Shown here piece after piece: positions 51,340 through 62,032 of a DNA stretch of 64,000 nt. The translations under genes were made by a program, and so were the position numbers. The DNA is from Auriscalpium vulgare. Its lineage: Eukaryota > Basidiomycota > Agaricomycetes > Russulales > Auriscalpiaceae. The notes under the pieces were generated by a model that was given only the letters and a program-made list of their open reading frames with translations, had not been told where the DNA came from and did no database searches. The stretch covers positions 248,001-312,000 of the forward strand of contig JAHBBC010000017.1 of the NCBI GenBank assembly GCA_019915015.1. The letters run 5' to 3'. Each line of letters begins with the position of its first letter. The first letter of the stretch is position 1.

Positions 51340-51960
51340 GTGAGTGTTGCAATGTTGTGACGTTGTGATCATTCTTCCGGTAAGAATGCTCCGGAATGGT
51401 GGTCAGATTCCTGAGACAATAATTGGGACGCTAATGAAAATACAAAACAATCAGGATCAGAATGATGCAGTGCGAGTACAAGAACTGAGGTGGACAATGG
51501 TGCGACTGCAGAGGAATACAGATGTCACAGTAACTGGAGTGGCATTGTGCACACATTCTGATGACAATCTCAACAGTAAACATGTCTGATGGCATTCTGA
51601 CGAGTTGTGACAGCTGTGGGAGATGTTGTGCTTGAGGTTGCGTGGTGGCCATTGGAATGATGAGAGCAGGTTGGACGACTATGTGCAGGTCGTGCCACTG
51701 GGTTGATGGTTCAAGGGTGCTGTCCAAGGTGCACTTTTGATCATGAAATGTTTTGCAAGACTGCAATGGTGAGAACTCTGGCTCCTACCTTGCAAACATT
51801 CGGAAAGACTACTTGAATGGTCTGAACGCTGCTGTTGCTGTGAAACACCTCAATTTCCGAAATTATTACGTGGCTGTCGACTTGACAAAAGGGCAAAAAT
51901 TCCCCAATGATCACCTGGCAGCATGTAACAAGGCGTATCAACCTATTGCTTAGCCCTATC
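51340..51960 (+). repeat. Diverged direct repeat, unit 1
   Basis: It is similar to 53490-54090: both contain AATGTCTGATGG-ATTC, TGACAGCTGTGGGAGATG, TGTGCTTGAGG and, near the end, AATGAT-GCCT-GCAGCATG words. The unit has no coding content that was recognised. Confidence 0.55.
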
Positions 51961-52082
51961 ATGTATTATATATATGATATCCTACAAAGAGTGAGCACTT
52001 GTAACCATTAAGATGATCTGGACACAGATGGTAGAGATGTATTGGCTATGTTTTCTCAACTCTATATATTGTGTTTGCATTA

Positions 52083-52245
52083 TTGTGATTTGCAAAATGG
52101 ATGAGAATCACTGAACAAAAAGAGTTCAAAGGTCCTCGACCCGTTGGCTGTGGCGCCACCGGGTGCCGCGGCTCCGCTCTTGACTCTGACACTTACATAT
52201 AGCCGCCGCACTCTCGCTGCTGCTTCCCACAACATGTGACGTGTT
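52083..52245. repeat. Left arm of a long inverted repeat
   Basis: It pairs with 54410-54581. Both read (in inverse orientation) GTGATTTGCAAAATGGA, GAGAATCACTGAA, AGAGTTCA-AGGTCCTCGACC, GGCGCCACC-GGTGCCG and TGCTTCCCACAACATGTG. The arms enclose about 2.2 kb. Confidence 0.75.
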
Positions 52246-53489
52246 GATGGGCACCCACAGGTAGTAGGGTGGTAAATGTGTGTGATACCAGATACCTAGA
52301 GCGCTGAGGAGGGTACCGTGATGATGTGTGTGTGCGAGTGGGTGTCAGGGTCCCGAAGATGATCGGATGCGTGTCTCCGACGTGGTGCGCAGGAGGTGTG
52401 TGCGGTCGGAAAGGTGGATCAGAGTGCACAAACGGTCGGAGAACTGTGCCGACGAGGGTCCGGAGGTGAGGACACGTGGTGCGAGTGACTGTGAGAAACT
52501 GGACGCGGTGCGTACAACCGTCGACAAAGGTGTGCAGAGTGTGGCTCTAATGCGTGATGCGCGACGGCGTTGCGAGGTGATCGAAACAACAACGAGGGGT
52601 GCGGGCAACAACGCTGAACTGTTGCGATCGTGCGAACGGTCGGATGAGTAGAGGCACAGGTCGGAATGTCGGATCGAGTGGTGGGAGTAAGTGCGATCGA
52701 GGGTGCAACCGCGACAGGACAAATGGAAGCGAGGCTGGGATCTCTCATGTCCCAAGACGGTAGGAGCAACGATGAGTCATGCAGGCAATGACGCAGAACC
52801 GTGTGGATGGTTAGAGGAGCGGGGGCGATGGGCGGAAGATAGGGATGAGTGGTGCAAGTACACCGATTCATGTTGCGATCGCTGCGGGACGAGCGGAACA
52901 CAATTGTGATCTCCGATGTCACAAGACACTCGGAGCGATGAAGTGCAAGGGCAACAGCGGATGCAATGATGATGGAATAAGATGAGAGGGAGGAGAACAA
53001 TGAGCTGAGTGCGTGAGACGACGACGAAGACAAAGGCAAAGGCAAAGGTGACAGAGCTTGCCTCGAGCTAACTATACAATAGAGACGGAGATGCTGTGCT
53101 CCAAATGAGATCTGAACCATGGGGGGGAACCGAATCTGTATTGCAGTATGGATGCGACCGCTATTTATATGTTTCGACTGCTGCAGTACAAGTCCGATCA
53201 AGAATGAAGTCGGAATAAAGGAAAATGGTCGGAACAAAAGCAAACGATGGTGTGCAAGTTGCACATGGTACAGACAATGGAGGAGAGTCAAGAGGCTGTA
53301 TAGAACAATGTAGAGCAAGTGATCAGCGCTTATCAGGAGAACAGTGCAAGCACATGGAATACAATCTGCGCTATCAAGGAGTGCGGGAGAGACATCCTAC
53401 AGAGTCGAACAAGACATTACGACTAGAAAAGGAGACAATGGAGGTGTGGCTGGCGAGTGGTAGAATACACTCCGATGTGTGAGGGGGCT

Positions 53490-54090
53490 GCAGGTAAGTG
53501 TTGCAATTTTGCGACTCGTCGAACGGTCGGAAGAATGCTCTGGTATTGCGTGTGCAATGGTCAGAGCGGTGGAGGGATAATCGGAGGGCTGGTCCGACCG
53601 CAGAACGATCGGGATCGAATATATGTAGCGCGAACTTAAGCACTGAGCTGGACAATGGTTGGAGGACAATGGCGCAACTGTGGGGGTACTCGGAAGTCGC
53701 AGAGACGTCGGAGAGACGTGGCGCACGTGCTGAAACAACGATCCCAAGAATCAAAATGTCTGATGGAATTCCGGTGCGTTATGACAGCTGTGGGAGATGC
53801 TGTGCTTGAGGTCGTGTGGCGGCAGTTGGAACAATGAGCAAGTGGTTGGATGACTGCGTGTGCTGTGTGCAACGGTGTTGCTGGCGCGAGTGTGGTGTCC
53901 AAGGTATGATTCCGATTGCGTGACTGCTCTGCAAGAGTCCAATCTTGCGAGCGGTCGGAAGAACTAATCGGGTGGTCGGAGCACTGCTGTGCGATGCTGC
54001 GATCTTCGGAATTGTGTGTCTGTCGACTTGATGAAAGTGTGAAAATTCTGTAATGATTGCCTCGCAGCATGGAGCAAGGTGTATCAGCGT
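53490..54090 (+). repeat. Diverged direct repeat, unit 2
   Basis: It is similar to 51340-51960 (see that entry). The better preserved blocks are near 53755-53815 and 54050-54090. Confidence 0.55.
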
Positions 54091-54100
54091 CGTCACCATT

Positions 54101-54419
54101 GTGCTGACGCACCACACGACGTCGACAATGTGTGTCTTGGCTTCCACTACGCCTATGGAGGCGGTTCCGGGCTCAATCGAGGGCTTGGATGTCATGTATT
54201 TCTATGATGCCCAAGAGTTTTATCTGATGCTCTATTTCGTGGCAAAAGAGTTATATTTCATTTTCACATGTATGTAATTTCTATCCACAGTAGCACCATA
54301 GAATTGCATGTATATGTGAATCAGTCATGATAGGATATCTCGATTGAGCCCAGAACCGCCTCCACAGGCGCAGTAGAAGCTGAGATACACGTTGTCGATG
54401 TCGCGTGGCGCGTCAGCAT
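54101..54419. repeat. Inner inverted repeat around 54260
   Basis: Bases 54101-54182 pair with 54339-54419. Matching blocks include TGCTGACGC-CCAC-CGAC, GTCGACAA-GTGT and GGAGGCGGTTC-GGGCTCAATCGAG. The loop of about 155 bp is AT-rich. Confidence 0.7.
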
Positions 54420-54581
54420 GACAGCGACGACGCGCCACATGTTGTGGGAAGCAGCGGCGATGTGTAAGCGTTGGAGTCGAGAGCGAAGCCACGGCACCTG
54501 GTGGCGCCGGAGCCCACAGGTCGAGGACCTCTGAACTCTTCTTTTTTCAGTGATTCTCCTCCATTTTGCAAATCACAATCA
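54410..54581. repeat. Right arm of the long inverted repeat
   Basis: It is the reverse complement of 52083-52245 with scattered mismatches. Confidence 0.75.
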
Positions 54582-54709
54582 TTGTAGCTTTATATATATT
54601 GTCCCAAAGTACCAAAGAAGGGGAAAGAAATTGATGCAAAGAGCAAACTGTCTTGTAGGGCAGGAAAAGATAGAAGGTCAACAACTACTGCACATATCCT
54701 ATCAAGCTA

Positions 54710-54800
54710 AATGGCCTTGTAGTGTAGTGGTGAATACTATTGGTTGATATATAAAGCCAAGAGGTTGTAGGTTCAATTCCCCCTCTGTGCGACTTTTTAT
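54710..54800 (+). other. tRNA-like sequence with pol III boxes (SINE-like or decayed tRNA)
   Basis: A box-A-like TAGTGTAGTGG (about 54720-54730), a D-stem-like TAGT...ACTA pair, an anticodon-stem-like TTGGT...GCCAA pair, a box-B-like GGTTCAATTCC (54770-54780) and a run of five T (about 54794) follow in tRNA spacing. The anticodon loop is too long, the acceptor ends do not pair, and the T stem is imperfect. A working tRNA is therefore unlikely; a tRNA-derived SINE head or relic is more probable. Confidence 0.45.
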
Positions 54801-54899
54801 TAATATAAATATTCAGCCCGGGTATTGTAGTAGCCGGGTTTGTGCACCATGACGCGTTTAAATATGCACACAGTCGAAAGTGCCGGTTGATGCGTCATG

Positions 54900-55865
54900 G
54901 TGCGTGTTTGGCCTACCCGTGGGAAAGTGTTACCTAAAATGGAAACTGTGCAGTATTGTTTGCTGACTCGAGAACAATTGAAATCATGTTCATATTGTTG
55001 CTGGTTAGCTTGCAAAACACAAAATACTTGCAGACATGAGTGTCTTTGGAAGTGAGAAGGTGTTGAAAAGCATTGGGCAGGAGCTACTTAGCTAAAAATT
55101 GCTCAATTGCCGGGTAACCGGGTACTTTATCCCCGGGATTAGTAAGCAATGACTCATTGACCGGCATAAAACCCAGTCTGCCTGATTCAACTGCGTCATT
55201 TTCCCACGCTTGTTGAGGAATTATATTATTGGCTATTCACATGATCAACATCCTTTCAACACTTCTGGTATATATAATGCATGGTAGTTAGCAACTAGAG
55301 CCCTCCCAATTGCCAACCTCACCATTGTCACCCCGTGGGAACATGTTACCAAAAAGGGAAGTTAGAATGCCTTCTCTTCTGACCTGAGAACAATTGGTAT
55401 CATGTGTATATCAATGCTAATTAGCTTGGAAAATGCAAAATACTCGCAGACACGAGTGTCTTTTGCAGTGCAAAGGTGTGTAAATCACAGGGCAGGCAGT
55501 AGCTACTTAGCTAAGAATTACAGAATTAGGCAGGTGGGATGACACGACTTGACTTTAGTCCAAGCTTTGGGACATATCTCCTAGAGCAATCTTTCTAATG
55601 CATGCATTTTGCCTGACTGATGAAGGAAATAAATGATTAGGAGGAATCATAATGAAGAGTACTCGTCATGAGAACCATGCTAGTGCTATAGTTGAAGTGT
55701 GAGGATCCTGCAAGGTGCGGCAGGACCTGCTTAGCTAAGAATTACTGAAAAAGGCAGTTGGAATGACGCGACTTGACCGTGGGATCTATTTCCTAAAGCG
55801 ACTTATAATGTGTTCACGTTTTGGCCTGACTTGGTTGAAGAAAGAAACGATTAAGAGTAATCGTA
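54900..55865 (+). repeat. Diverged tandem repeats at the right end of the insertion
   Basis: A unit containing CCGTGGGAA, TGAGAACAATTG, AAAATACT-GCAGACA-GAGTGTCTTT and GCTACTTAGCTAA occurs near 54915-55100 and 55335-55515. The CTTAGCTAAGAATTAC part, with TTTGCCTGACT-GAAG after it, recurs near 55500-55640 and 55730-55850. Confidence 0.6.
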
Positions 55866-57204
55866 AATGAAAAAATGTCCAGGGTATGATATTCTTTGTG
55901 CTGTCTGCATTTACTCAACCTATGCAAGCCAAGAATTAGGCATATTGAGCAATGACTTATTTTTTGCTATAGATAAATATAAGGATGATCTTGACCCTTA
56001 TTCAAAAGCATATTATCTTTCTAGGTGGGCTAGTGCTCTAAAAGATATGGCTAGGTTGTCAGAAGCTGAAAGGAAATATCATGATGCACTATACTATGCT
56101 ATAATTGGGAAAAATAGGGATTGTGAAGCTGAATCTTTGTATGGCCTAGGAGAAGTAGCATCAGGAGCAAAAGACTTCAAAGCAGCTTATAGCTACTTTA
56201 GTGAGGCTTTGGATGTTGAAAGACTAGTTGGAAGAAGAGTACAGCAGGCACATATTATTGGAAAGCTATCAAACCTTGCAATGAATATGAATAATCTGAA
56301 AGAGGCCATAAATCTTACTCATGCATGTCTCAGACTTAGCCAATCTTTGGATGATAAATCTGTTCAGGGACGTGCTTTTATGTGCTTGGGAGATATATCA
56401 TTGGTGCAAGGGAAATATCAAGACTCCTGTGACAACTATCATAAAGCCTACATTATGTCTTTGCAGGCTAACTCTTCAGCCTCTCAAGGACTTATTCTAG
56501 AACGTCTTGGACGAGCATATAATGGCCTACAACAGTATACTACAGCTCAGGATTATCTTGAAAAGGCATTGGCCATTCAGAGAACCTTAAATGCACCTGT
56601 ACAGGAGATAGATACATTGCATAGTCTTGGCAATGTCTGTCTAAATATGAACAACTTGACTGGTGCACTTGACTATTTCCAAGAAGCTTATGCAAAGACA
56701 GTGAAAGGACAGGTGTCATACCAACATGGACAGACTCTTTCTTCTCTTGCTGCAGTATGTAAGGCTAAAGGTGCATATAATGAAGGTATATGCTATGCCA
56801 AAGAAGCCCTTGAAATTCATGAAGGGATGCCTGTGAATGCTGCTCATGACTCAGACCTACTGGCCAGGCTTTATTGGGAAACAGATGAATTAGACAGGGC
56901 AGAATTTTATTGGACTCAAGCAGCAGGTCTATATAATGAGGCTGGTGCAATTCATCACATACCACGCTGCATTTTGTCTCTTGCTCAATTGTATGAATAT
57001 ACTGGAGAGGCTGAGGTTGCAGTGTCACATTATAACAGGGCAATTGATATATGCTCTGAGAACAATTTTCTGCATGATCATATCACAGCCTTGCAAATGC
57101 TTGGAAATTTTTATGAGAAAAGGAACAAAATAGAGGACACTATTGATTGTTTTATGTGCTGTGCCATAGTAGCTGAGCAAGAAAAAATCTATATATTAGA
57201 GTAG

Positions 57205-57550
57205 AGAGTTTAGGGTCAATGGGCCACTACAGGCATACCATTATAATCGCTCTTACTCCCTTTTCAATTCCCTTGAATCATTTCTTAATGTAAGCACCAG
57301 AACCATGCAACCATCACCTTTGTCACCATATGTAGGGATTTGTTCACACAGTCTATTTCTCACTAGTTCAATGTAATTTTTCTACCTGATCCTTGCGAGC
57401 AGCTCGGCCGGAAGGCTGACCGGGGCAAGGAGGGAATTCCGGCGGGCGGGCGCGACGCTCACTTGGCGGAGAATTGCATCACATTCATGATTGAGACGGG
57501 AAAGGATATCTACGAGGGTTGGAGACGATCCGGAACATCAGGAAACCCGG
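57205..57550. other. Intergenic, 3' flank of NLR copy 2
   Basis: The first 170 bp keep the AT-rich composition of the NLR gene. From about 57390 the sequence turns GC-rich. No gene was recognised. Confidence 0.5.
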
Positions 57551-57770
57551 CAGCTGCTTGAGGCCGCTTGAGAGCGCCTCAAGAGCTCAAGCGCAGTCAA
57601 GAGGCAGGGTGCATTGAGAGAGGCCTCGAGCGCACCGGTTGCTTGAGTCAAGCTCTCGAGCCGTGCTCGAGCACGCTCAAGCGGGGCTCAAGCACGCCCA
57701 AGCGGTCGGCTCGCCGCCGCGTCATTTGATCTCGAGGCTTCTCTCGAGCAACCTCAAGCACTTGATATGG
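57551..57770. repeat. Cluster of GCTTGAG / CTCAAGC / CTCGAGC words
   Basis: In about 220 bp there are more than a dozen copies of CTCAAG or CTTGAG and related CTCGAG words in both orientations. The density is far above the surroundings. Candidate explanations are transposon subterminal repeats or a protein-binding cluster. Confidence 0.6.
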
Positions 57771-59270
57771 GTTGGAGTACAGAGCACGCCTGACAAGACA
57801 AATGCTGTACAGCAGCGCGGGGAGTGCAAACAAACGCACCTCTATATGACAGCTAGTAATTTGCGGTGGAAGGTGCAATGTCTTCTCGGACGTGAATGTC
57901 AAGAAGAGACGCAGTTATTGCAAACGTAGTACACGCTTGCGGCTCGGCTTCGCAGCTGTTTGAACGTTGACCGTTGACCGCTCAAACTTGAGGAGTATTG
58001 TGGGTCGGAGGTGGGTGTGTCGAGCTATGATCGTGGCTAAATACTTACCACCTTCACAGCGTTGCGCCCGGCCGCCAGTCGAGGGTAGAGGGTATTCAAT
58101 CGTGGGAAACTAGCGGCTGCGCACCTGCTGTGCCGGGCTGTGTAACGTCCATCAATTGCAGGTTCAGAGCGACGCAGTCCGCCAGTGCTGACCTTCACTA
58201 GTTCCGACTTCTGAGCTCACTTACCCACATGAAAACGTACCAAAAACTCCACAGCCGTCACCCTGGGCCGCCCCTGCGAACGGTCGCGCGAGGCAAGTTG
58301 CCAACTCCTGCCTGCGGGCACGTCGGCAATGTGCGGCCCCTTCAATCCCCCGCTGCCCGTACTTGCCGCGCTGCGTGCATCGCAAAGATCACCGCGCGCA
58401 CGATCTCGGCATTGTCGTCCTATTTGGCGAGTGTGATCATCGCAATGCAGTGAGGGAGTGCCATAGACCACTGGTCGTGGAACGCAGCGATGTAACGGCA
58501 TTTCGGCGTCGACCCGTCGTGGACGTCGTGAACGCCCACGACGGGTCGTGAACGCCGCACCGTATGGGCGGACGCGTGCAAAGACAAAGACCTGGTGCCG
58601 TGAACCCATCGCCAGGACTTGGCGGTGGAGAAGCTGGATTGAAGTGACTCGGTGATGGTATGAAACTTTCTGATTGTGAGACGCTACCTCACGTACGGTT
58701 TTGCCCGATCTCCCGGCAATTATAGTCTGAGTCAAAGATTAAATTCTCAAACCTTCGCTCATCTACGCGTCACTGTCACCCTCGCCTTCACGAACACACA
58801 TTTGCGCTGCTGTCGACTCCTTGAATGCGTCGTGACTCCGGCTAATGGTGCCCACATTTGTGAACCAGACGCTCTTCTCAGATCGCTCTCTCTAGCCTCC
58901 CGTTCCGCATCCCACTTAGCTCCTTAGTCCCCACTTCTTTTGACAGCGCGAGCACAAGTGCTGTGCGTCGGCCAGGAGGTTCCGGAGTCGACATTGTGGC
59001 CGTCAGTCGTGACGAGTTTGCTAGTAACTCGATGAGTCGGAGCGTCTGGAGCTCGCCAGATGCATGCAATGTAGCAAGTGAAGCTGGCTGTCGCAAATTA
59101 AGGCCTTGAGGAAGCAATTCCATACACCGGTGCTGCCACTGAGGACATCGGGGTGTGCCTTCTAAGGGCGTGTAAATCAACAGCTTTATATCCTGCTAAA
59201 GTAGTACCGACAATTCGTGTCTTGACATTACGGAGAGCCAATATGTATCGAGCGCCTGCACAAGCAGTCG
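57771..59270. other. Intergenic, no gene recognised
   Basis: Several frames of 60-170 codons are open, but none shows a recognised domain. A perfect short hairpin lies at 58510-58548. Confidence 0.45.
58510..58548. repeat. Perfect 13-bp hairpin
   Basis: CGACCCGTCGTGG (58510-58522) and its exact reverse complement (58536-58548) enclose a 13-base loop. Its function is unknown. Confidence 0.7.
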
Positions 59271-59289
59271 GTCAAACACGTAGGTTATA

Positions 59290-60175
59290 ATTCCAAGGGC
59301 GCATAGGAGGCCAAGGACACCGGGGACCGATTCCGAGCGAGCTGCCGGCGCAGATCGTCAGCAGATGGTAAAGCAGGTGTGAATGAGGGCCAACGCACGG
59401 GGATCGTCCGACAGACAGACAAAAGACCACACGCGTTTGCCTGGTCCTGTCCTCACCATGATATAGAATGTATATAGCAGCGCCTGAAGAAAGCTTGAGC
59501 GTTGGAGATGGGCAGATGAATGCAGTTGGGGAGCATACCATGGACAGTAAGGCAGCAACGGCTTCGATGGCAATTTTGATGCCGATATGGCTGAAAAGAG
59601 CATGCCAGGTGGCCGACGAGGTGTTTTTGTCTAGTGCTAAAGCAACGTAAACCACCGAAAACTCGATGATGAACATTATCAAGAAGGCTAGACAGAACAG
59701 TGCGACGCAGCGGGCCGCTGCGATACGTTAGCCATGAGGCTGGGGAGAGGATGAGCACGACGCTCACCGTGTCCGAGGAAGCGCAGCAACGACCTGCTGT
59801 AGTCTTTGTGAAACAGCCAGGGCCAGACTGGCGGCCTTGCGGCCTCGTAGAAGCCGATAATGTACAACCTATCAAGGTGGTTTGCATGTCAGAGGCACAG
59901 TGTAGATAGAAAGACACAACAACGCACCCATTTGCAATAACGACGACGGACACGACTTCCAGCGCTGTCGGCATCATCGAGAAGCCCAAGAGTGAGAGGA
60001 CGGCTTTCCCAATCGCGAATACGAGTGTCAACGTTATGTTGAGGAGGCGATATCCGGTCAGCTTAACGGGGGAAGCATCGGGAGTTGGAAGCTGAGAATG
60101 ATAGCTAGATGTTGGTGGATAGGCGGTCGATGCCTTGCCGGAATTTGGAGAGGTGTCGAGGATAGAGGTCGCCAT
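59290..60175 (-). CDS. Spliced small multi-membrane protein of an agaricomycete family
   Basis: Exons on the minus strand are 60175-59928, 59868-59768 and 59717 to about 59290, with GTGCGT and GTGAGC donors, TGATAG and CGCAG acceptors, and phase kept at both junctions. The ATG is at 60175. A short Ser/Thr/Pro-rich N-terminus leads to PVKLTGYRLLNITLTLVFAI, a first hydrophobic block, then LYIIGFYEAARPPVWPWLFH after the first splice, and two further hydrophobic blocks (CVALFCLAFLIMFIIEFSVV; HIGIKIAIEAVAALLSMV). The KLTGYRLLN signature and layout are known from uncharacterised membrane proteins common in Agaricomycetes. Function is unknown. The 3' end is not fixed: the frame runs on to 59272, and a further intron is possible. 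Confidence 0.6.
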
Positions 60176-62032
60176 TGAGCCCTGAGGTCGACAATAAGGC
60201 AGCCGTTAGATGTGGGGTGGAAGAGAGCTCGGGCCCTAGGACAACTCAAGGTGGAACGATGGCTGTGTGCTGCAGCGCCTCCGAGAATACTAGTATCGCC
60301 TTCATATATGAACGTTGAACGGCCAGAAGCGCCGTCGCCCTGAGAAGGCGCATCGCAGACAGAGTCCGACCTTTCCAAGTTGTTGATGTCGACCCAGTCC
60401 AGATAAGCCCGGCGAGTGCATGGACGCCAGCGCAATATTGGAAAATGAGTGAGAGGCGCGCTGCTCGTAGGCGCCCACGGCCGGCCAGCCCGCCTTCGGC
60501 TCCGCCGCCCGCCGCCCGGTGCTCCTGGAGTACCATGGGTCCAACTAGTGCTCTGGACGACAGCGACGTGCATTACATGTTACTTCCTCTCCATATGAAC
60601 TCAACGCGCGTCGTTGCGCTACATTGTGCGCATCGGATCAGTTACTGTTCTCGACAGTCGATTGTGAGCTCAACATTCAGTCAGGCTCGTCCGTTCTAGT
60701 TCAGGACCACGTACGTCGGAGGATGCCAGTGGTGGGTTGCTGATTGCGACACGGTGACTGTGCTTGACAGGGTCTTTGATGCTATGGCGATCGGGGCAGC
60801 CTCAGGTGCCGACCACAATGTGCGTCCTGTATATCTTCCATTGACTTGGTACTAATGATCAAAATGCACACCGGTCGTCAGTGCCTGCAAATACTGTCGC
60901 ACGCATGTGCTGCATCGAGGCAGCGACTACCTTGCCATACAGCACCATGTTCAAGTTAGACAGCGCCGGTCCTTCCAGCATGAGGAAGGACGGAGGCAGC
61001 ATCCGTTATTGCGAAGGCCCGGATTGTGCGTTTCCGCCGCCAACATATCTGATTCATCTGACCTTTCCTCATTATTTAGGCCAGAATGCTTCAGTCCTCC
61101 GCTCCACATTGACGTGAGCAAAATCCTGAATTGAGCTAATGCGTCTCATGATAGCGCCAGTACGAGGTATGCTCCCACCCACTTCCTTTCTTTCTCGCCC
61201 GACAACTGCAGCTGCCTCAGGATGAACTCTGGAAATGCTCGAAAGACCGCAAACCATCGGCTGATGCATCAGGATTCCGTCTGTGTCACGGTCTGTACGC
61301 TGATCTGGGATGATTTGTACTTGCTCAATATGCGCAGGTACTGGCTCTATCGCGTTTTCTCTCAGGCCTGCCAGCCCGGTGCATTACTCGTCGGCATACT
61401 GTGCGCCCCGTCATCCAGTCCCCGCAGCGATAGAGGGCGGAGAAAGAGCGGAAGGCGAACTGCAAGACCGCCTTCCGCAGATCCATCGCCCCTGTCATGT
61501 GGGAAGCCCACGGGAAACTGGACAGGCTGTGGGCTGTCCTCATAGGGCCGCGAGAGGAAGAGGAAGGTCCGTCTGTCCGCTCGATCAGACAGCGTGCGCC
61601 GGTCTTGACTAGGGGCGAATCACTGAACCTGAGTTTGCGACGCGGACGTCGATCTACGCGATGGAAGCCGTGAGTGCATATAGAACGATCGCTTCGATCA
61701 CGATGGCGACTCATGCGCGATAACTCATGTATTTCCTATGTGCATATCCGAGGCGCGACCGCAATCTTCTCGACGCCACTGGGCATGTCAGGTCTTCGTC
61801 GGCAGGAGTTGAAATCTGAGAGCAGCGCGGGGGAGAGGAAAGAGACGTACGGGTTGTGCAGGCCGGGCCGCCTAAGTAGATGATCTAGTGAGATATATCT
61901 GAATCATGTATGTATCAGTCTCGCACCCGCTTCAGCAGTGTACATGTTACAAGAGCAAGTAAATTTCTTCCATGATAAAGTCAAGTAGCGAAGTATGGGG
62001 AGCATTTGTGGCACTGGTATTTGGCAAATGAT
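60176..62032. other. Intergenic, no convincing gene
   Basis: Several short overlapping frames occur on both strands (for example near 60445, 60881, 61222 and 61325), but no intron-joined product or domain was recognised. Small spliced genes cannot be ruled out. Confidence 0.4.

Larger units (their letters stand above)
51150..55865. mobile_element. Composite repeat insertion in NLR copy 2
   Basis: Copy 1 shows the uninterrupted gene (...AAAATAGTAATGAAAAAATG), so these 4.7 kb were inserted. Near the two ends lie inverted words TTACTCTTAATC (about 51187-51200 and 55849-55861, reverse). No clear target duplication was found beyond one or two bases. The insertion contains diverged direct repeats, two nested inverted repeats, a tRNA-like stretch and tandem units, but no transposase. 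It looks like several non-autonomous elements nested in one another. Confidence 0.6.
49120..57204 (+). pseudogene. NLR (HeLo/MLKL-like - NB-ARC - TPR), copy 2, split by a 4.7-kb insertion
   Basis: The 5' part (exons 49120-49171, 49225-49394, 49448-49596, 49659-49788, 49858-49902 and a long exon from about 49952-49962 to 51149) matches copy 1. The 3' part resumes at about 55866 and ends at 57204 with ...KIYILE. The insertion falls just after the NB-ARC and winged-helix-like region, before the TPRs. The 3' part encodes about nine tetratricopeptide repeats (units such as AERKYHDALYYA, AYSYFSEALDVE, AQDYLEKALAIQ, ALDYFQEAYAKT), including the roughly 200 residues missing from copy 1. TPRs probably serve as the ligand-sensing end. 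A product from the first part alone would keep the N-terminal domain and NB-ARC and end shortly after the junction at 51197. Confidence 0.8.

Noticed and set aside
52419..53318. Minus-strand open frame of 299 codons
   Set aside because: Ser/His/Thr/Pro-rich low-complexity composition, inside the composite insertion, no recognisable motif, no splice structure.
54710..54800. Functional tRNA gene
   Set aside because: The anticodon loop is too long, acceptor strands do not pair and the T stem is imperfect, so only a tRNA-like relic was annotated.
51150..55865. Helitron
   Set aside because: No TC start, no CTRR end with hairpin and no Rep/helicase coding were seen.
51150..55865. Retained large intron of the NLR
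   Set aside because: Copy 1 has a continuous frame at this point, and the inserted DNA has no GT-AG boundaries at the exact junctions.
58217..58735. Minus-strand open frame of 172 codons
   Set aside because: Mixed signals in overlapping frames and no domain; possibly a decayed gene fragment but not supportable.
61222..61714. Overlapping short frames on both strands as a small gene
   Set aside because: No consistent splice structure, hydrophobic pattern or motif could be assembled.
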